A stretch of 64,000 bases of DNA from Prorocentrum cordatum (Eukaryota; Sar; Dinophyceae; Prorocentrales; Prorocentraceae): contig CAUYUJ010000354.1 in assembly GCA_963575745.1 (NCBI GenBank), positions 45,001-109,000 of the forward strand. The letters run 5' to 3'. This document shows, in pieces, positions 40,188 to 51,390 of the stretch (position 1 is the stretch's first letter; each line of letters opens with the position of its first letter). A model generated the notes under the pieces. That model saw only the letters and a program-made list of their open reading frames with translations. It ran no database searches and was not told the origin of the DNA. The translations under genes and the position numbers were made by a program.

Positions 40188-40199
40188 ATGTAGTTGCTT

Positions 40200-42240
40200 G
40201 TCCAGGTCCGCGCGGAGGTCTCGCGTCTGCGCCGGAGCCCCCTCCCTTCCTGGCGCGCGGGAGGCGCCCTCCCAGGGGGATCCAGCGCCGATCCAGGAAG
40301 TCCACGCGGAGCTACGAATCTCGATGCTCACGTGGTTGTGTTCTCCTCCATCAGAGGCCCACTCCTGGAGGCCTTGCAGATACCTTCCTGTAGGAACCAG
40401 GAGGTCTTCAGAGGAGCCCTCTACAGGGAACCCTCAGCTCCAACGCTGCGACAAATGGCGGCCCGAGCCCTAGGCCATAGACCTAAATTCTTCTGCGGCA
40501 TTCCTCGAGCGGGATCGGTTTACGATGCTCCTGGGGCCCAGCGAGCGGACACAACGCCTGGTGTGAAGCAAAACGCTACGCCCGAGCTCACGGTAGGCCG
40601 CGCCTTCGCGCCAACCGCAGACATTCGCCGATGTTGATGTCTTGTGCTCACGCCGTGGCCCCAAGAAGGTGCCGACCGCTTCACTGCAGGGCCAGTCTTT
40701 TTTCCGAGGAGGGAACTTGTACCTAACCACCGCCTGGGGGATCGATTTTCGGAGGCCTCGAGAGGCGGTGGACATGACCATCTATTCGGGCACCGGGTGG
40801 CAAAAATAGATCCACACCCACCGCCCGCTGGGTCCCCAGGACGTCAGTTCCCTGGCGGTGGATACGGATAAATCCCCATCTCGCATTTTTCGCACCGGTT
40901 TTGTTCCCGACGGTCTCGGGGCCCGATGGTGGGCCCTGGAGGCTGAGATCGAGGGGAAGCTCTCGAGGGAAGCCTTCGGAGAGCCGGGCCCCCTCCGCGC
41001 CAGCCGGGGGCAGCGCAGCGCTCCACTCTTGGGGAAGGCCGCGCCCTTGCCCCAGAGATGCGATGTCTTGATGTCTTTCTCTGCTGCCCCGACCCTCTCC
41101 CCCACTGCCGGTAACCGCGTGCCCCGGATAATAAAGCACCCCCCCAGTTCCCACGATCCCCATGATCTCATGACTATCCCCGGTCACGACAGTTGTGGTC
41201 AGCGGTGGGGAGCGGCGGGGCCGAACTTCAGCATCCCCGGTGGAAGCATGCATCGTAGATCGAGTCTTTCGACGGCCCCGTGGCCCGTTATTCATCCCGA
41301 GCCGTGGCTCCGCTGCCACTGCTCCTCGCGGGACCCATCTTCGTGGTTTTGCGGGCTGGCTTGTGATGGTCCCGCGGGGTCGCTTTCTGACGGTCCCGGG
41401 GTCCTTCCGTCGTGTTTTTCTCGTCATGCTTTTGTTCGTCTTCCGTCGTGTTTTTGGTCGTCGTGGTCGTGTTTTTTGTATCGCCAGTCGTGTTTTGTTC
41501 GTCGTCCGCCGTGTTGTCCCAGAGCCAAAATACCATCCGTGGTGATTTTGTGTAACCCCAGACAGTCTGGGCCTGACGCCCAACCCCGGGCGCGCCGCTT
41601 CAAAAATCGTTGCCTGACATTCCTACCCCGAACCAAAAGCCTCCGGGTTGGTTTGGGAGGTCGCCGCGGCGACCGCGGCGCCCACATCTCGGGGCCAGGT
41701 TTCCGTGGAAGAAGTGGCAAGCCCTTTCCCCTCCCCCCTTTCTGCGGTGTGGATTTTGCCTTGTGTTTAGTAGGACAGCGGCAGGGAGTTGTCAACTTAT
41801 ATGTCCAGCATGGGCAGTCATGGTTTTTGGGTCAGGGGTCGATCCCAGCTATCCGGCGTCGAGATTTGAGACACGGCCCTCGATCTCTCGACCTTTCTCC
41901 CCGCCCGGTCTTTTCATCCCGAGCGGTTTTTGGACGGTCCCGAGGCTCAGTAAGGGCCCCGAGAGGCCGAACGCTATAAACAGCCCTGGTCTTGTTTTGT
42001 TTCGAGACGCCTGATGTCTGGGGTCATGTTTGTTTGGTTCGCAGGGGTCGCTTGCCACGCAAAGAGAGCCATGTCAGCCACGCTATTTGTCGAGCTGGAC
42101 ATTGGGGGGAGATGAATGGAGGGGGGGGCAGCGAGGGCTGCCGAAGAGGGGCCCTCGAGGGCCCCTGAAGGGGCCCGTTCGGGCGCAGCAGGGGGCCTTT
42201 CGGCACGAAAAAAGGGCACCTTTGTGCCCCCCCCCCTCAT
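40200..42240. other. Long intron, no supported gene
   Basis: GC-rich with TCGTCGTGTTTT repeats at 41400-41520, and a GGTCGCCGCGGCGACCGCGG segment at 41655 that recurs at about 62520. A frame at 40825 (DVSSLAVDTDKSPS) resembles a repeat strand but has no Cys motif. Confidence 0.35.
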
Positions 42241-42243
42241 TTG

Positions 42244-42369
42244 ACCAGCCTCGGACGTATCCCTATCCCTAGCGATGACAATCTTAGGGATGCGCCCTCA
42301 AGAAATGAGGGAATCCCTAAGATTGGCATCGTGATCAGGAAGGAGATGCCCAATATGTTCCAGGCTGGT
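42244..42369. mobile_element. Family L element, copy L2
   Basis: ACCAGCCTCGGACGTATCC to TATGTTCCAGGCTGGT with internal AATCTTAGGGAT/ATCCCTAAGATT. Confidence 0.7.
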
Positions 42370-42489
42370 AATCATTGATCGCCCCCCACTAATGTCGCGC
42401 CACATTTTTTGGTCAGGGGCCGCTCCAGGCAGCCGCGGATCGATCTGTAAGAGTCCCGTGCGCGCCCCCCATGTAGCGCTTCTTCCTTC

Positions 42490-42640
42490 CATTTATCACC
42501 ACCTAAAATAATGATTCGCATTCCATTTATCACCCCTTCCTTCCTTCCTTCCTTCCTTCCTTCCTTCCTTCCTTCCTTCCTTCCTTCCATTTATCACCCC
42601 CTCCCTCCCACTTATCACCCCTTCCTTCCTTCCACTTATC
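42490..42640. repeat. (TTCC)n microsatellite with CATTTATCACCCC spacers
   Basis: A run of TTCC at 42535-42585 with repeated ATTTATCACCCC/ACTTATCACCCC. Confidence 0.95.
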
Positions 42641-42705
42641 GCCCCCGCATCAGTTCGCGCCCAGTGTTTTGCTTTGGGGTCGCGCTCCACGCGGCCGCAT
42701 ATAAT

Positions 42706-42870
42706 TCAGGAGGAAAAGAAACACACAGACACAATTAATCTTCGATTCCCCAGAAAATATGGGAAAATATGGGAAGTGGGGGGGAAGACAAACACCCAGA
42801 AAATATGGGGAAATATGGGGGATATTTTTATTTGTGTGTATTTATTTGTGTGTCCCAATTTTCCTTCAAT
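42706..42870. repeat. Family J 165-bp sequence, copy 3, forming the intron end
   Basis: Matches copies at 3916 and 25808 and stops eight bases before the exon at 42879. Confidence 0.75.
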
Positions 42871-42878
42871 AATCACAG

Positions 42879-42985
42879 GTGCCCGCGGCGCCGGCCGCCG
42901 GCGGGCTCCCGGACGACGGCTCGGCGAGCGGCTACGCGGCGTTCTGCGCGCGGCTGGAGGCCAGCGGCCTGCGCGCGGCTTCTCG
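42879..42985 (+). CDS. Cytoplasmic-tail exon
   Basis: Follows AATAATCACAG. It reads VPAAPAAGGLPDDGSASGYA and then AFCARLEASGLRAASRG. Phase 0 fits the membrane exon end (RTRRA-VPAAP). The end is uncertain: the frame is open until a stop at 43065, and several GC dinucleotides could serve as donor. No known cytoplasmic motif is evident. If it does not splice, the protein would end about 25 residues later inside element G2. Confidence 0.55.
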
Positions 42986-43033
42986 GGGGCGGCCCCGGGC
43001 CGGATTTGGGCGGCGCGCGCGACGGTCGGGGGG

Positions 43034-43244
43034 CCCCAAACGGGGCGGTGACCACACCGTGCGGTGAGTCGGTGGGGATTCGGGGTCACCGCACGGTTTT
43101 GGGACTCGGGTCGTTTTCCAAGGACGTCTCGGGCGATTGGGGCCTCCGAGGTCCCAAAACCGTGCGCTGACGGACCGTGCGGTGAGGTCTTGGAGGGTTT
43201 CGAGGTCACCGCACGGTCTTTCACCGCACCGTTTCGGGACTCCC
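43034..43244. mobile_element. Family G element, copy G2
   Basis: CCCCAAACGGGGCGGTGACC and TTTCACCGCACCGTTTCGGG are inverted ends. Repeated CACCGCACGG/CCGTGCGGTG gives strong internal pairing. Confidence 0.75.
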
Positions 43245-43278
43245 AAGACGGGGGCGATCGAAATTCGGAGGTTGATAG

Positions 43279-43370
43279 TCCTCCTACCCGGACACGTCGA
43301 TCAGCGAAGTGGCTGTTTGCGATTCGCGAGAGGGCGTCGCGGCCGTCCTTTTTGCGGGTCCAGGTCCGTC
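43279..43370 (+). pseudogene. Extra repeat-like fragment downstream of the membrane exon
   Basis: The frame after TTGATAG reads SSYPDTSISEVAVCDSREGV and then AAVLFAGPG before CCAG|GTCCGT. It resembles a repeat strand (cf. VTSFSESEGVACW), but it lies 3' of the membrane and tail exons, where extracellular repeats should not be. It may be a duplicated or shuffled exon, or part of a second gene. Confidence 0.27.
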
Positions 43371-43465
43371 GGTTTCGGTTCCAGGCCATTTTTTTCACTG
43401 CAGGGAGGTTTGCTATAGGGAGGTTTGTCCACCGTCGAATCTAGGCGGCGCGGCCGACCGGGCGT

Positions 43466-43560
43466 CCGAAGTGGGCACGGAAAGATTGGGCACAATGATC
43501 GACAGCAGTGTTCTGTTCATTTTGAGCAGGGCTCGCTGTCGGCGCCGCCGCGGGCCTTGT
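43466..43560 (+). pseudogene. Second extra repeat-like fragment
   Basis: Reads EVGTERLGTMIDSSVLFILS and RARC. Strand then Cys as in the repeats, but with no convincing splice sites. Confidence 0.2.
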
Positions 43561-43911
43561 CCATCCGAGACAGCTTAAGGCCGCCTCACCGACAGCGGCC
43601 GCTGTCGGCATTGGACAACATGTGTTGTTGAGCGCTGTACCTTTTTGTTCCCGTACTTGTTTCGGGCGTCCAAGCACGAGGAAGTGGCGCGAGGAGGGGG
43701 CTTCTTGTGAGAAGCAGGAGGAGGCCTCAGAGAGTCTCAGGAGACTGGCGAGGGGGAGGCGAGAGGCGAGAGAGGAAGTCTCAGGAGGAGGTCTCGGGCG
43801 GAGTCGCCGCCAGAGCTTCTCCAGAGGACCGGGCGGTCTCGGGGGGCGGTCCCGCGGCTCCCGCGGTCCCCCCCTCAGTGACTCCTCAAGGGCCCCTGAC
43901 TGTGTCTAGTC

Positions 43912-44071
43912 TTCAGTCGGGCCTGTCCCTCGAACTGAGGATTATTCAAAAATAATCAAGAATCAGTCAGGGGACGATGTTTCGACTATTTGTGACGATT
44001 TTGGAAGATGTATTGACCATGCGTAACGCTTCCGTCCAGAATCCGCCTGTAGGAGGACATGCTCGATTCAA
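43912..44071. mobile_element. Family A element A6 with a perfect 8-bp target duplication
   Basis: Left end TTCAGTCGGGCCTGTCCCTC, right end GTAGGAGGACATGCTCGATTCAA (worn). Flanked by GTCTAGTC at 43904-43911 and 44072-44079. Junctions give a GT donor and AG acceptor. Confidence 0.83.
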
Positions 44072-44079
44072 GTCTAGTC

Positions 44080-44480
44080 GAACCCTCTGGCGAAACACTG
44101 CAATGGAATGTGTAAGCTCCCAGCAGTTGCCTTATAAGACGTGCTGCCCCCCCTCCCCCCCGCCTGCGCAGTTTCTCGTGGCCTCACACCAGGGACCACT
44201 GCTCGCCCCTAAAGGCCGCCACGAGGGCGCCAAGGGATGCGCGCTTCGCAGTTCGCGGTCTCCTCCTCTCCTCTTTGTTCCCCCTCCTCCTCCTCTTCAT
44301 TATCCTCTTCCTCCTCCTCTTCCTCCTCCTCGTTCCCCTGGAGCCTCAGACACACACCACATAATGAACGTCGAGGCGATTCCAAGACTGACGATCCCCC
44401 AGCGGTCGGCACCTCAGGCTTGCCATGTTCGGCCGCTGATGCATGTCGCGAGCTTCTGCGGGGGACTGGTGGCGATGAGC
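44080..44480. other. Pyrimidine-rich stretch before the LINE
   Basis: Interrupted CTC/CTT tract at 44260-44335. The open frame that continues into the LINE is not clearly coding here. Confidence 0.4.
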
Positions 44481-47400
44481 ACCCTTCTTCGAGTTGCAGT
44501 GTACAGCCCTCTCTCTCTCTATGCTCCAGTGGTCGTGCTGCAGAGATTTGTACTGAACTGGATTGTGATATCCTGACGATGCCAGGACCAACCCGAGTCA
44601 GACAATGCCGAGTTGATTGGAGAGTTGGCCGCCTTCTACAACTGATCCCGAAAAGCGCCCCTCGGGACCACCTCCCTGTGATTCTGGAGCTCCTACATGA
44701 GAGCCCCGTGCTCATTCCCCGTGATGACAAGCCGCGCTGGGACCACACGAAGCTTGCGGAATCTTTCCGAACAGGATCTGGTAGGAGAGCATTCCATAGG
44801 GACCTCGAGCAAACCATGCAGGGCCGATCATCGAATTTTACCGAGCGCAGGGAATCCCACCATCACACTGATCACCATTATGATTCTCGGGCCGAGGAGG
44901 TGCAACGGATCGGTCTCAAGCACTTCGGCGTTACTCCGCGCAGAGCCGACACAGCAGAGCGACGCCTCCAACAACGTCGATTGGAGCTGGTTCGGCAACG
45001 ACGAACACATCCCGAGGAGGCAGCTGTTTGTTTGTTTTCTCTTTATGGTCAGACAGGTGTTTACGTCGACACCAACCTAGAGGTATTCACTAGCATCACG
45101 AGGATTCACTTCCGACTACGCCAGTGGGCCAGGCGGCGCCGTGCCTTCCATCGGAGCCGACTTCAGCAAGAACTTCGAGAGGCATGTGCTGCAGGCCAAC
45201 ACGCTGAAGTTCACAGATTGGCTCGTCTTCTCTCTGGCCGCTCCATGGCGTAAAGAACCAGCGCTACAACACCATCACCTCCTACCGCCCGGCCTTAGAA
45301 GAGCTGGAAGGCCACATCTCCAAACCAGGAGCTGAAGGCGGGATGGAGGCAGAACATACTCCCGATTTACCGCATATGCTGAAGGCTTTCCTACGTGAAG
45401 AGGCGATTGTTAGCATCAGGAAGTTCAGAATGGAATTGGCTGCTGACGTTATGATTCAGAACACGACATGGCGACTTCGAAAGGCACGCCGACGACGGGT
45501 AGGTCCGTCATGGAGTGTGCCTTCGGAACTCGCCCGAATGACCCTCGAGCCAGGCAGCTGTCGAAGCAACGCAATCCCCTTTTTGGCCTGGGTTACGACA
45601 TGTACTCTGCGGACCGACGACGTGCATTGCCAACGACGAAGAAGATGACAATTTGCATGGACGATCGCTCGATGGTAGGGGCAATATTTTGCGATCTACA
45701 AAAAATGACTCTGGCGAGACAAGAATTTGAGAAAATAGTGATTCGATCGATCTAAAGCGGCCCGCTTCCCTCGAAGTTCTCGGTTACGGAATACTAATGG
45801 GTAAGGCAAGTGACAACCGAAGGATACAGAGCCAACGCATGGTTCATCTCTCTGATGTTTTCTGGAAAGTACTGCATGCAGTTCTGTGCGCCCATGGCGA
45901 CAAGGACGGACATTATGACACATCTTTTCCAGGACCTTGGCATTGCATTATTAGACACAGCCGCCGCCGAGGCGCGATTCTTGTACAGTTGCGAAATAGC
46001 TGGTCGATGCGACGGCTGCGGCTTCTCCACGCTTGTGAAGTACATGATATTACAAGTGCGTATAGCTGCCCCTTGACACAGGACCTGATGGCCCAGTTTG
46101 CGGAGATGTTTCGAGAAGACGTGTCAGATTTTGCGCAACAGCGACTGATCAACAGCGCTGCAAAAATACCCGTCGACAACAAGTTTGAAGCCTTCCTGAC
46201 AACGAATACGGGGGATTTTACGGGTCCTGTGAAATGCCGCGCCTGTTCGCGGGTGTTTGTAATTGGTGCTGCAGCGAGATCTGCGAGGTAGACGGGGCCC
46301 CCATCGACGTCTACAGCGCCTTCGGGACCCCGACCCTGGATTGCTCCACGGCCGCTTGCGCGGACGATTTGTTTCGACGTTAGTTTTGGCAGGTTCTGCT
46401 GTCTCGGGCGCTCTTGAGGCTATCAAGGTAGGCGATGGAAAAGATGAGTAACTCCTTGGAGACGTGGCATTCTCGCCAGGACGTGCAAAAACAATAGAGG
46501 AAAAAACACATGCCCGGTCTCGGGTCCGATCGATCAAACAGACGTCTCCAGGTTCAATGCCCCGAGGACTGCGGGGCCTGTGGATGTTGCGCCCGACATT
46601 TAGGAGCTAGGCACCACATGAAGGACGTTAGCTCGGCGGAGTTAGATTTCCGCATCCGCGCGACGCACGCGGGTTGGTCAGTGATCGGACTTCGCTGGCA
46701 CGAGCGAGGATTGCACCGTCTCGTACGAGAACTGTTCTTGGGCTTCGTGGTAGAGAATGGAATCGCGGGGCTACAAGTTTTCTCCATGACTCTGTCTAGA
46801 TACAGACGATTTTATGCGTCTGTCGTGACGTATCTCAAGGTGTTGATGGGTCCTGGTGCCACTTCCTGCGACGGCGCTCGCGCTCGCCCTCTTCGTCAGT
46901 CAGAGATCCTTCACATACGGTGGATCTTACCAGCGCGTGGTGAGTGAGCTCGCCGTGCGACGCCTCACGTGGCCGCAGAGCATGCTGAAGCATCGGCGCG
47001 CCCACTGCCAGACGATGGCTGCAATGTTTGGCCACCTGGCGGGCGGGGGCCCCACGCTGCAGCCCTGTCGGAAGACAGTCAGCAACGCGAACCCGCGGGG
47101 CGACACTGTTCGATGAACTTCCGCAACTTTACTGAGGGATCCGTGGGGCCGAGAGTTTCCTTCAGATCTGGGACGACGTGGGATGTTCTTGGCGTGAAAT
47201 CTTGAACCCCGACTCCGAGTCCTCCCATGAGTTCCTGAAGTTCGACCCCTCTCTTCTCCGCGCGTCAGCCTTTGTTGGCAATGGTAAATGGCGCGCTCTA
47301 TTTCCCGATACCCACCACCGAGAATAACAGAGCGCACATGCCTCTACATGTATAATAGAGAACTCCGACGGGCCCCCCCTGCGGCTTTGAATTCGACACC

Positions 47401-48217
47401 CGCAGGGCTCTAGCGGGGCACCAGAACGAACTGGCACATGGTGGCATTTATTCCACATAGTTGAGTGGAAACTCATCAATGTCCGAATTGTCTTAGTGTA
47501 GTTCGAGACGTTCACAACGCCCGCAGGCATTCGAATAATTCGCAACGGCATGGCAGGTCTTTTGTGGGAAGAGCTCAGATGTCTTGGGAGCTGGAGGTCT
47601 TGCCCGAATGGAAGTGCCCGGTGTGCCCAGAGAGCGACTCCGTAGACTTTGAAACGTGTCTGTTTCTGCATCGGCATCTTCGCGAGCTTGATTACCCCCA
47701 TCTTCTCCCAGTGCCCCGCCAAGCCCGCGCTCCCGGAAGGAGGCGCGAGGGGGGGCTCTGGCGACCGGAGGGGGGGGGGGGGGGCGAGGCCGCGCAGGCC
47801 AGACCGGGCGACGAGGATGGCGCAGCCGAGGTCTCGGCCGCTTTCAAACAAGCGATGAACGACCCTACGAAGAAACTACTCTACTTGCCGATGAAACAGA
47901 TCATGAATATATCTCAGCAACCGCGGGGCATCGCAGGCGCGGTGCCCAATGCCTTCATCGCGCCAGCGGACCGCGTGACCGTCGCGCAGATGAGCGAGCA
48001 TGCCGTCGCCTACGCGGCGCATGTTAAGGAGCAGGGCGAATGTCATATACTGGGCCCGCCGATCACCTGGGCGCTGGGAGGTCCACTGAAGGGCTCGACG
48101 ACTCTAGGCGGAGCGGTCGGATGCCAGATCCCCCGCGTCAAGCGCCAGTTCGACAGGGCCCCGGCTGCGTATATGGAGCGCGAAATTCAACATTGGCTCG
48201 AGACTTTTCTCAAGTGA
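44480..48217 (+). pseudogene. Decayed LINE-type retrotransposon (endonuclease end, reverse transcriptase, zinc-finger tail)
   Basis: Successive broken frames follow the order of a LINE ORF2. The endonuclease end has CRVDWRVGRLLQLIPKSAPR, DHLP and KPRWDHTKLAESFRTGSG (44600-44790). A basic linker (RRLQQRRLELVRQRR, EVHRLARLLSGRS) runs to a stop at 45253. In the next frame come VKNQRYNTITSYRPALEELE and SKPGAEGGMEAEHTP. Reverse transcriptase motifs are RRRGAILVQLRNSWSMRRL, VHDITSAYSC (first Asp) and CADDLF in place of the usual F/YADD (about 46355). The thumb-like part reads LDFRIRATHAGWSVIGLRWH, then SELAVRRLTWPQSMLKHRRA. A C-terminal frame (47465-48217) has CPNC and CPVC with His pairs. Frameshifts and stops make it inactive. 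It lies in sense within the intron. Confidence 0.72.
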
Positions 48218-48546
48218 ATGTTGTGGGCGACGACAATGTGAGCATGAATGTGAATGACGTCGTGGTTGTTGACGACAGTTCGGGGCCAGAGCTTCCGGGC
48301 GCAAGCGCCCCGTGGACTGCCGCTGAACGGGCAAGTGTTCTTTCGCAGGTGAAGGGGAAGGATATGCAGAACAGGCTGCCGCCAAACTCCCATGATCTTA
48401 GCCCGAGTGAAGCCGCCTCTAATTCCGTTCAGCCTCTCCTTCCTTCGAGGTTTCCGAATCCCCTTCCGAACGATCCGAGCCTGCGCGAAGTCCCTAGGTC
48501 TTTCCTGCCCTCGGCTCCTCCTCTGAGTCCTCTCCGAATGACCTGA
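48218..48546 (+). pseudogene. Possible LINE 3' continuation or unassigned frame
   Basis: A shifted frame reads NVVGDDNVSMNVNDVVVVDD and then SSGPELPGASAPWTAAERAS, running on to PSEAASNSVQPLLPSRFPNP and a stop. It is less GC-rich and protein-like, but has no recognised domain. Confidence 0.25.
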
Positions 48547-49279
48547 GCCAGCGAGAAGCCGCCTATTCTGTTCAGCCCCCTCCTCTTTCGAGGCCTCCAA
48601 AACCTCCTTCGAATGCTCACCTGGTTGCCGAATTGTTGGTTCCCCTCTGAAAGTTCCCTGGGCGTCACCAGTATGAACAGCTTTTCTGCAGTAAGCATGT
48701 TCTTCGAATGGCGCAGGAGAAGGCCACTCGTTCTTAATTGCTCTTGTCCCTTGCTACTTCATGCGTCGGTGGCTGCAGGGGCCAGGCTCGCCCCATCTCG
48801 AGGCCATAGCCGCGGCCCTGGTGCGTGGAGCATGGCATGCGCGCCCTCCTCCCAGCGAACCAGGTTCACCGTGCCAGAGCCAACCTCAAGGCCTATAAAG
48901 CCTCACAGGTTAGCGCTTTTGAACAGCAGTCGTCGCGAATAAGAGCACCCCCGAGCAAGACAAGTCGACAACGCTGGCACCTAAGGTATGCTATCAGATC
49001 AGATCAGATCGTTCCCCCGGGGAGCGCGAGGTCGCGAAGTTATCCGCGCTTCGTGGTCAGCTCCCTTGTCCTCGTTCCCCATCTCCCCCCCCCTCGCCGT
49101 CCTCCTCTCCCCCTTGGGGGGCGGCGCGAGAGTTCGGCGCGAAGTCCGACGGGCGGCGGGGTTGGGCATCGGACTGCGTCGAGCACGCGGCGCAATCCGA
49201 GCCCAGCCCCCGCCGCCCATGGATTGATGCAGGGGGGTCGATGGCTGGTGGAGGTATGCTTTGGGCGTCGCCGCCCCAG

Positions 49280-49431
49280 AGCGCGCGAAGTTCGTCGCGC
49301 CCATCGCGCGGCGCGGAGCGCGAGCTCCACTGCCTTCGGGGCCCTGGGGCCGCCCCGCCTGCAGCCCCCGGCCCGCAGGCGATGGAGGAGGCGCGCGCCC
49401 GCGGCGGCCGGCGGGAGTACCCCAGGCTCGC
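49280..49431 (+). CDS. Possible tail exon, frame unresolved
   Basis: A strongly GC3-rich segment between CGCCCCAG and a (GAG)n tract. All three frames are open. One reads GAERELHCLRGPGAAPPAAP, then GPQAMEEARARGGRREYPRL. It could be a cytoplasmic-tail exon between 42985 and 56714. It could also be non-coding GC-rich DNA. Confidence 0.22.
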
Positions 49432-49436
49432 AGGGG

Positions 49437-49505
49437 CAAGGAGGAGGAGGAGGAGGAGGAGGAGGAGGAGGAGGAGGAGGAGGAGGAGGAGGAGGAGGAG
49501 GAGGG
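49437..49505. repeat. (GAG)n tract
   Basis: Over twenty consecutive GAG triplets. Confidence 0.95.
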
Positions 49506-49959
49506 GGGTGCCTCGACCCTGGACCTTTCGGAAGCAGGCCGTGGCAGTTACGCGGGCCTCCGCAGTGGCGTCTTTCAGCGTGCGCAAGTGTCTGTTCAGC
49601 GAGGAGGGCGCGTCGGTCAGCGTCGGGTTAGCGTCTGGCTATCGTCGGCTAGCGTCGGCTAGCGCCGATGAGCGTCGGTTCGCGTGGATTCGCCAAGGCC
49701 AACAAGATGGTATGGGAGGCTCCCATGGTTTGCCACCGACGAATCGAGTCGAACAAGGCTATGCTTTGGGACGGACGAGGGCCCCCTCTCGTCGCCACGG
49801 CTGGACGCGGCTCGAAGAGCAGGTCCGTTTCGACCCCACGCGGGGATCGGGGGCAGATTTTGGGGGGATTTGCGCATGTCCTCCTCCTCTTTTTTTTGGT
49901 CCCCCTCATGCTCGCAGGGGCAACGCACTGACTAAAACACGACGGGAAGTTTTTGGCCG

Positions 49960-50215
49960 CTGCCAGAAAGTTTCGGAAGTTTTCGAAAGTCTTCGAGGCC
50001 CAGGGTGGTCTCCATCAGATCACATGCGCCTGGTCGAGGGCGTCCGAGGGTGCCCAGATCGTTCCGAACGGCCGCCACAATCCCGAGTTGTGACCCGGAA
50101 GCCACCAGGGGATTGGCTCAGAGGGGGTACGCATCGTGTTTTGACCCCAGACGTGCTCGCGTCGTGAAAACAATCACGACGTAGGTTCTTCACAGTTTTT
50201 GCGAGCTCTGGCTCA
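49960..50215 (+). repeat. Family K sequence, copy 1
   Basis: GAAAGTCTTCGAGGCCCAGG, GGTCTCCATCAGATCACATG and GACCCCAGACGTGCTCGCGT recur in order at 50700-50850. Confidence 0.65.
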
Positions 50216-50353
50216 GCTCAGCGGCAACGCTTATAGTTTGTTGGATCTTGTCTTGTTTTATCCGATTGCGCGTCATCGGTCTTTTCCCGGTCCCCCCCTC
50301 CCCGCAGGGTGACCGTAACGATGGCACTCTAGGCCTCCTAGATGGGGTCCGTG

Positions 50354-50530
50354 TAGATAGGATCGGAGGATCGCGCCGCATCGCGGATGCATTTGCGATG
50401 CGGCTCGACGTGGAGCCCGATTTCTTCCACGCCGATGGCGCCGATTCATCGTCGACGTCGCGGGCGCATCGCCGATGTATCACCGATGCATCGCCGATGC
50501 AGTGGCGATCCTCCGACCCCGTCTAGATAG
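50354..50530. mobile_element. Family I element with GGATCGGAGGATCGC ends
   Basis: GTAGATAGGATCGGAGGATC on the left and GATCCTCCGACCCCGTCTAG on the right are inverted. Repeated GCATCGCCGATG inside. Confidence 0.65.
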
Positions 50531-50694
50531 CACGTAGGGGGGAGAGGCTGGATCCCCCCTCGGCCACATGTTTGAGCTCGCGCGTACATCATGGCGATCG
50601 CAGGGCGCCTCCGCTCCGACGAGCCCCGCCCCGCCCAAGCGTTAGTGTTTCTTTGCGTAATAACCCTATCGCGAGTGACGGGTTTCTGTCGTTA

Positions 50695-50880
50695 GCGCAA
50701 AAATTTCAAAAAGCTTTCGAGGCCAGGGTGGGGTCCATCAGATGCGCCTTGTCGAGGGTGTCCCGTGTGTGTGTGTGTGTGGATCGTAGGTTCACGGGGG
50801 AGATGTATCGATCCCAGACAAGCTCGCGTCGTGGTCAAAATTCCGATTGGAGGTTCTTGAGCAGTTTCCGGCCTCCGGAG
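50695..50880 (+). repeat. Family K sequence, copy 2
   Basis: Matches copy 1 and adds a short (GT)n run at 50767-50780. Confidence 0.6.
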
Positions 50881-51035
50881 GCCTTCGTCGGGCCCCAGGA
50901 CAGATAAAAGCGGACCCGGGCCGACAAACCGGACCCGGATCTGGGACCTGTGTGGTCGGAGGTCCGGGTCTCTTTGTCTGCTCGTCGTCGGCTCGATTCG
51001 CTGGGTTCCAGCGGTCTTCGGACGTTTTCATTGGC

Positions 51036-51163
51036 TTGGTATCGCTCGGACGTGTGCACTTCTTCTCGGCGGGGCTTATCAAGGAGCATCCTGGATCATC
51101 CTGCGAGAAGACCACGCGCGAAACCGAAAACAGCACGGGGAGTGGACGTCCGAGCGATGGCCA
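51036..51163. mobile_element. Family B element, copy B3
   Basis: TTGGTATCGCTCGGACGTGT to ACGTCCGAGCGATGGCCA. Close to B2 over its whole length. Confidence 0.78.
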
Positions 51164-51295
51164 GTTGGTCCTCGGCGGTGTTCCAGCCTCCGATGCCCTC
51201 CAGCGGCGGCGCCTCGCCGAGGCCGTGCCCGGGCGTGCCTGGGTCGTCCCGAGCCAGCTCCCTTAGGGCTTGTCGACTTTTCGCCAATCGACTTG

Positions 51296-51390
51296 TGAGA
51301 ATCGATCCAGATAAACCCAGGTAAATGCAGATAAATCGAGGTAAATCCAGGTGAATCTAGATAAATCTGGGTAAATCCAGAGATCTCCAG
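51296..51390. repeat. AGATAAATCCAGGTAAATCC tandem repeat
   Basis: Eight degenerate copies of an 11-bp half unit (GATAAATCCAG/GGTAAATCCAG). Confidence 0.85.
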
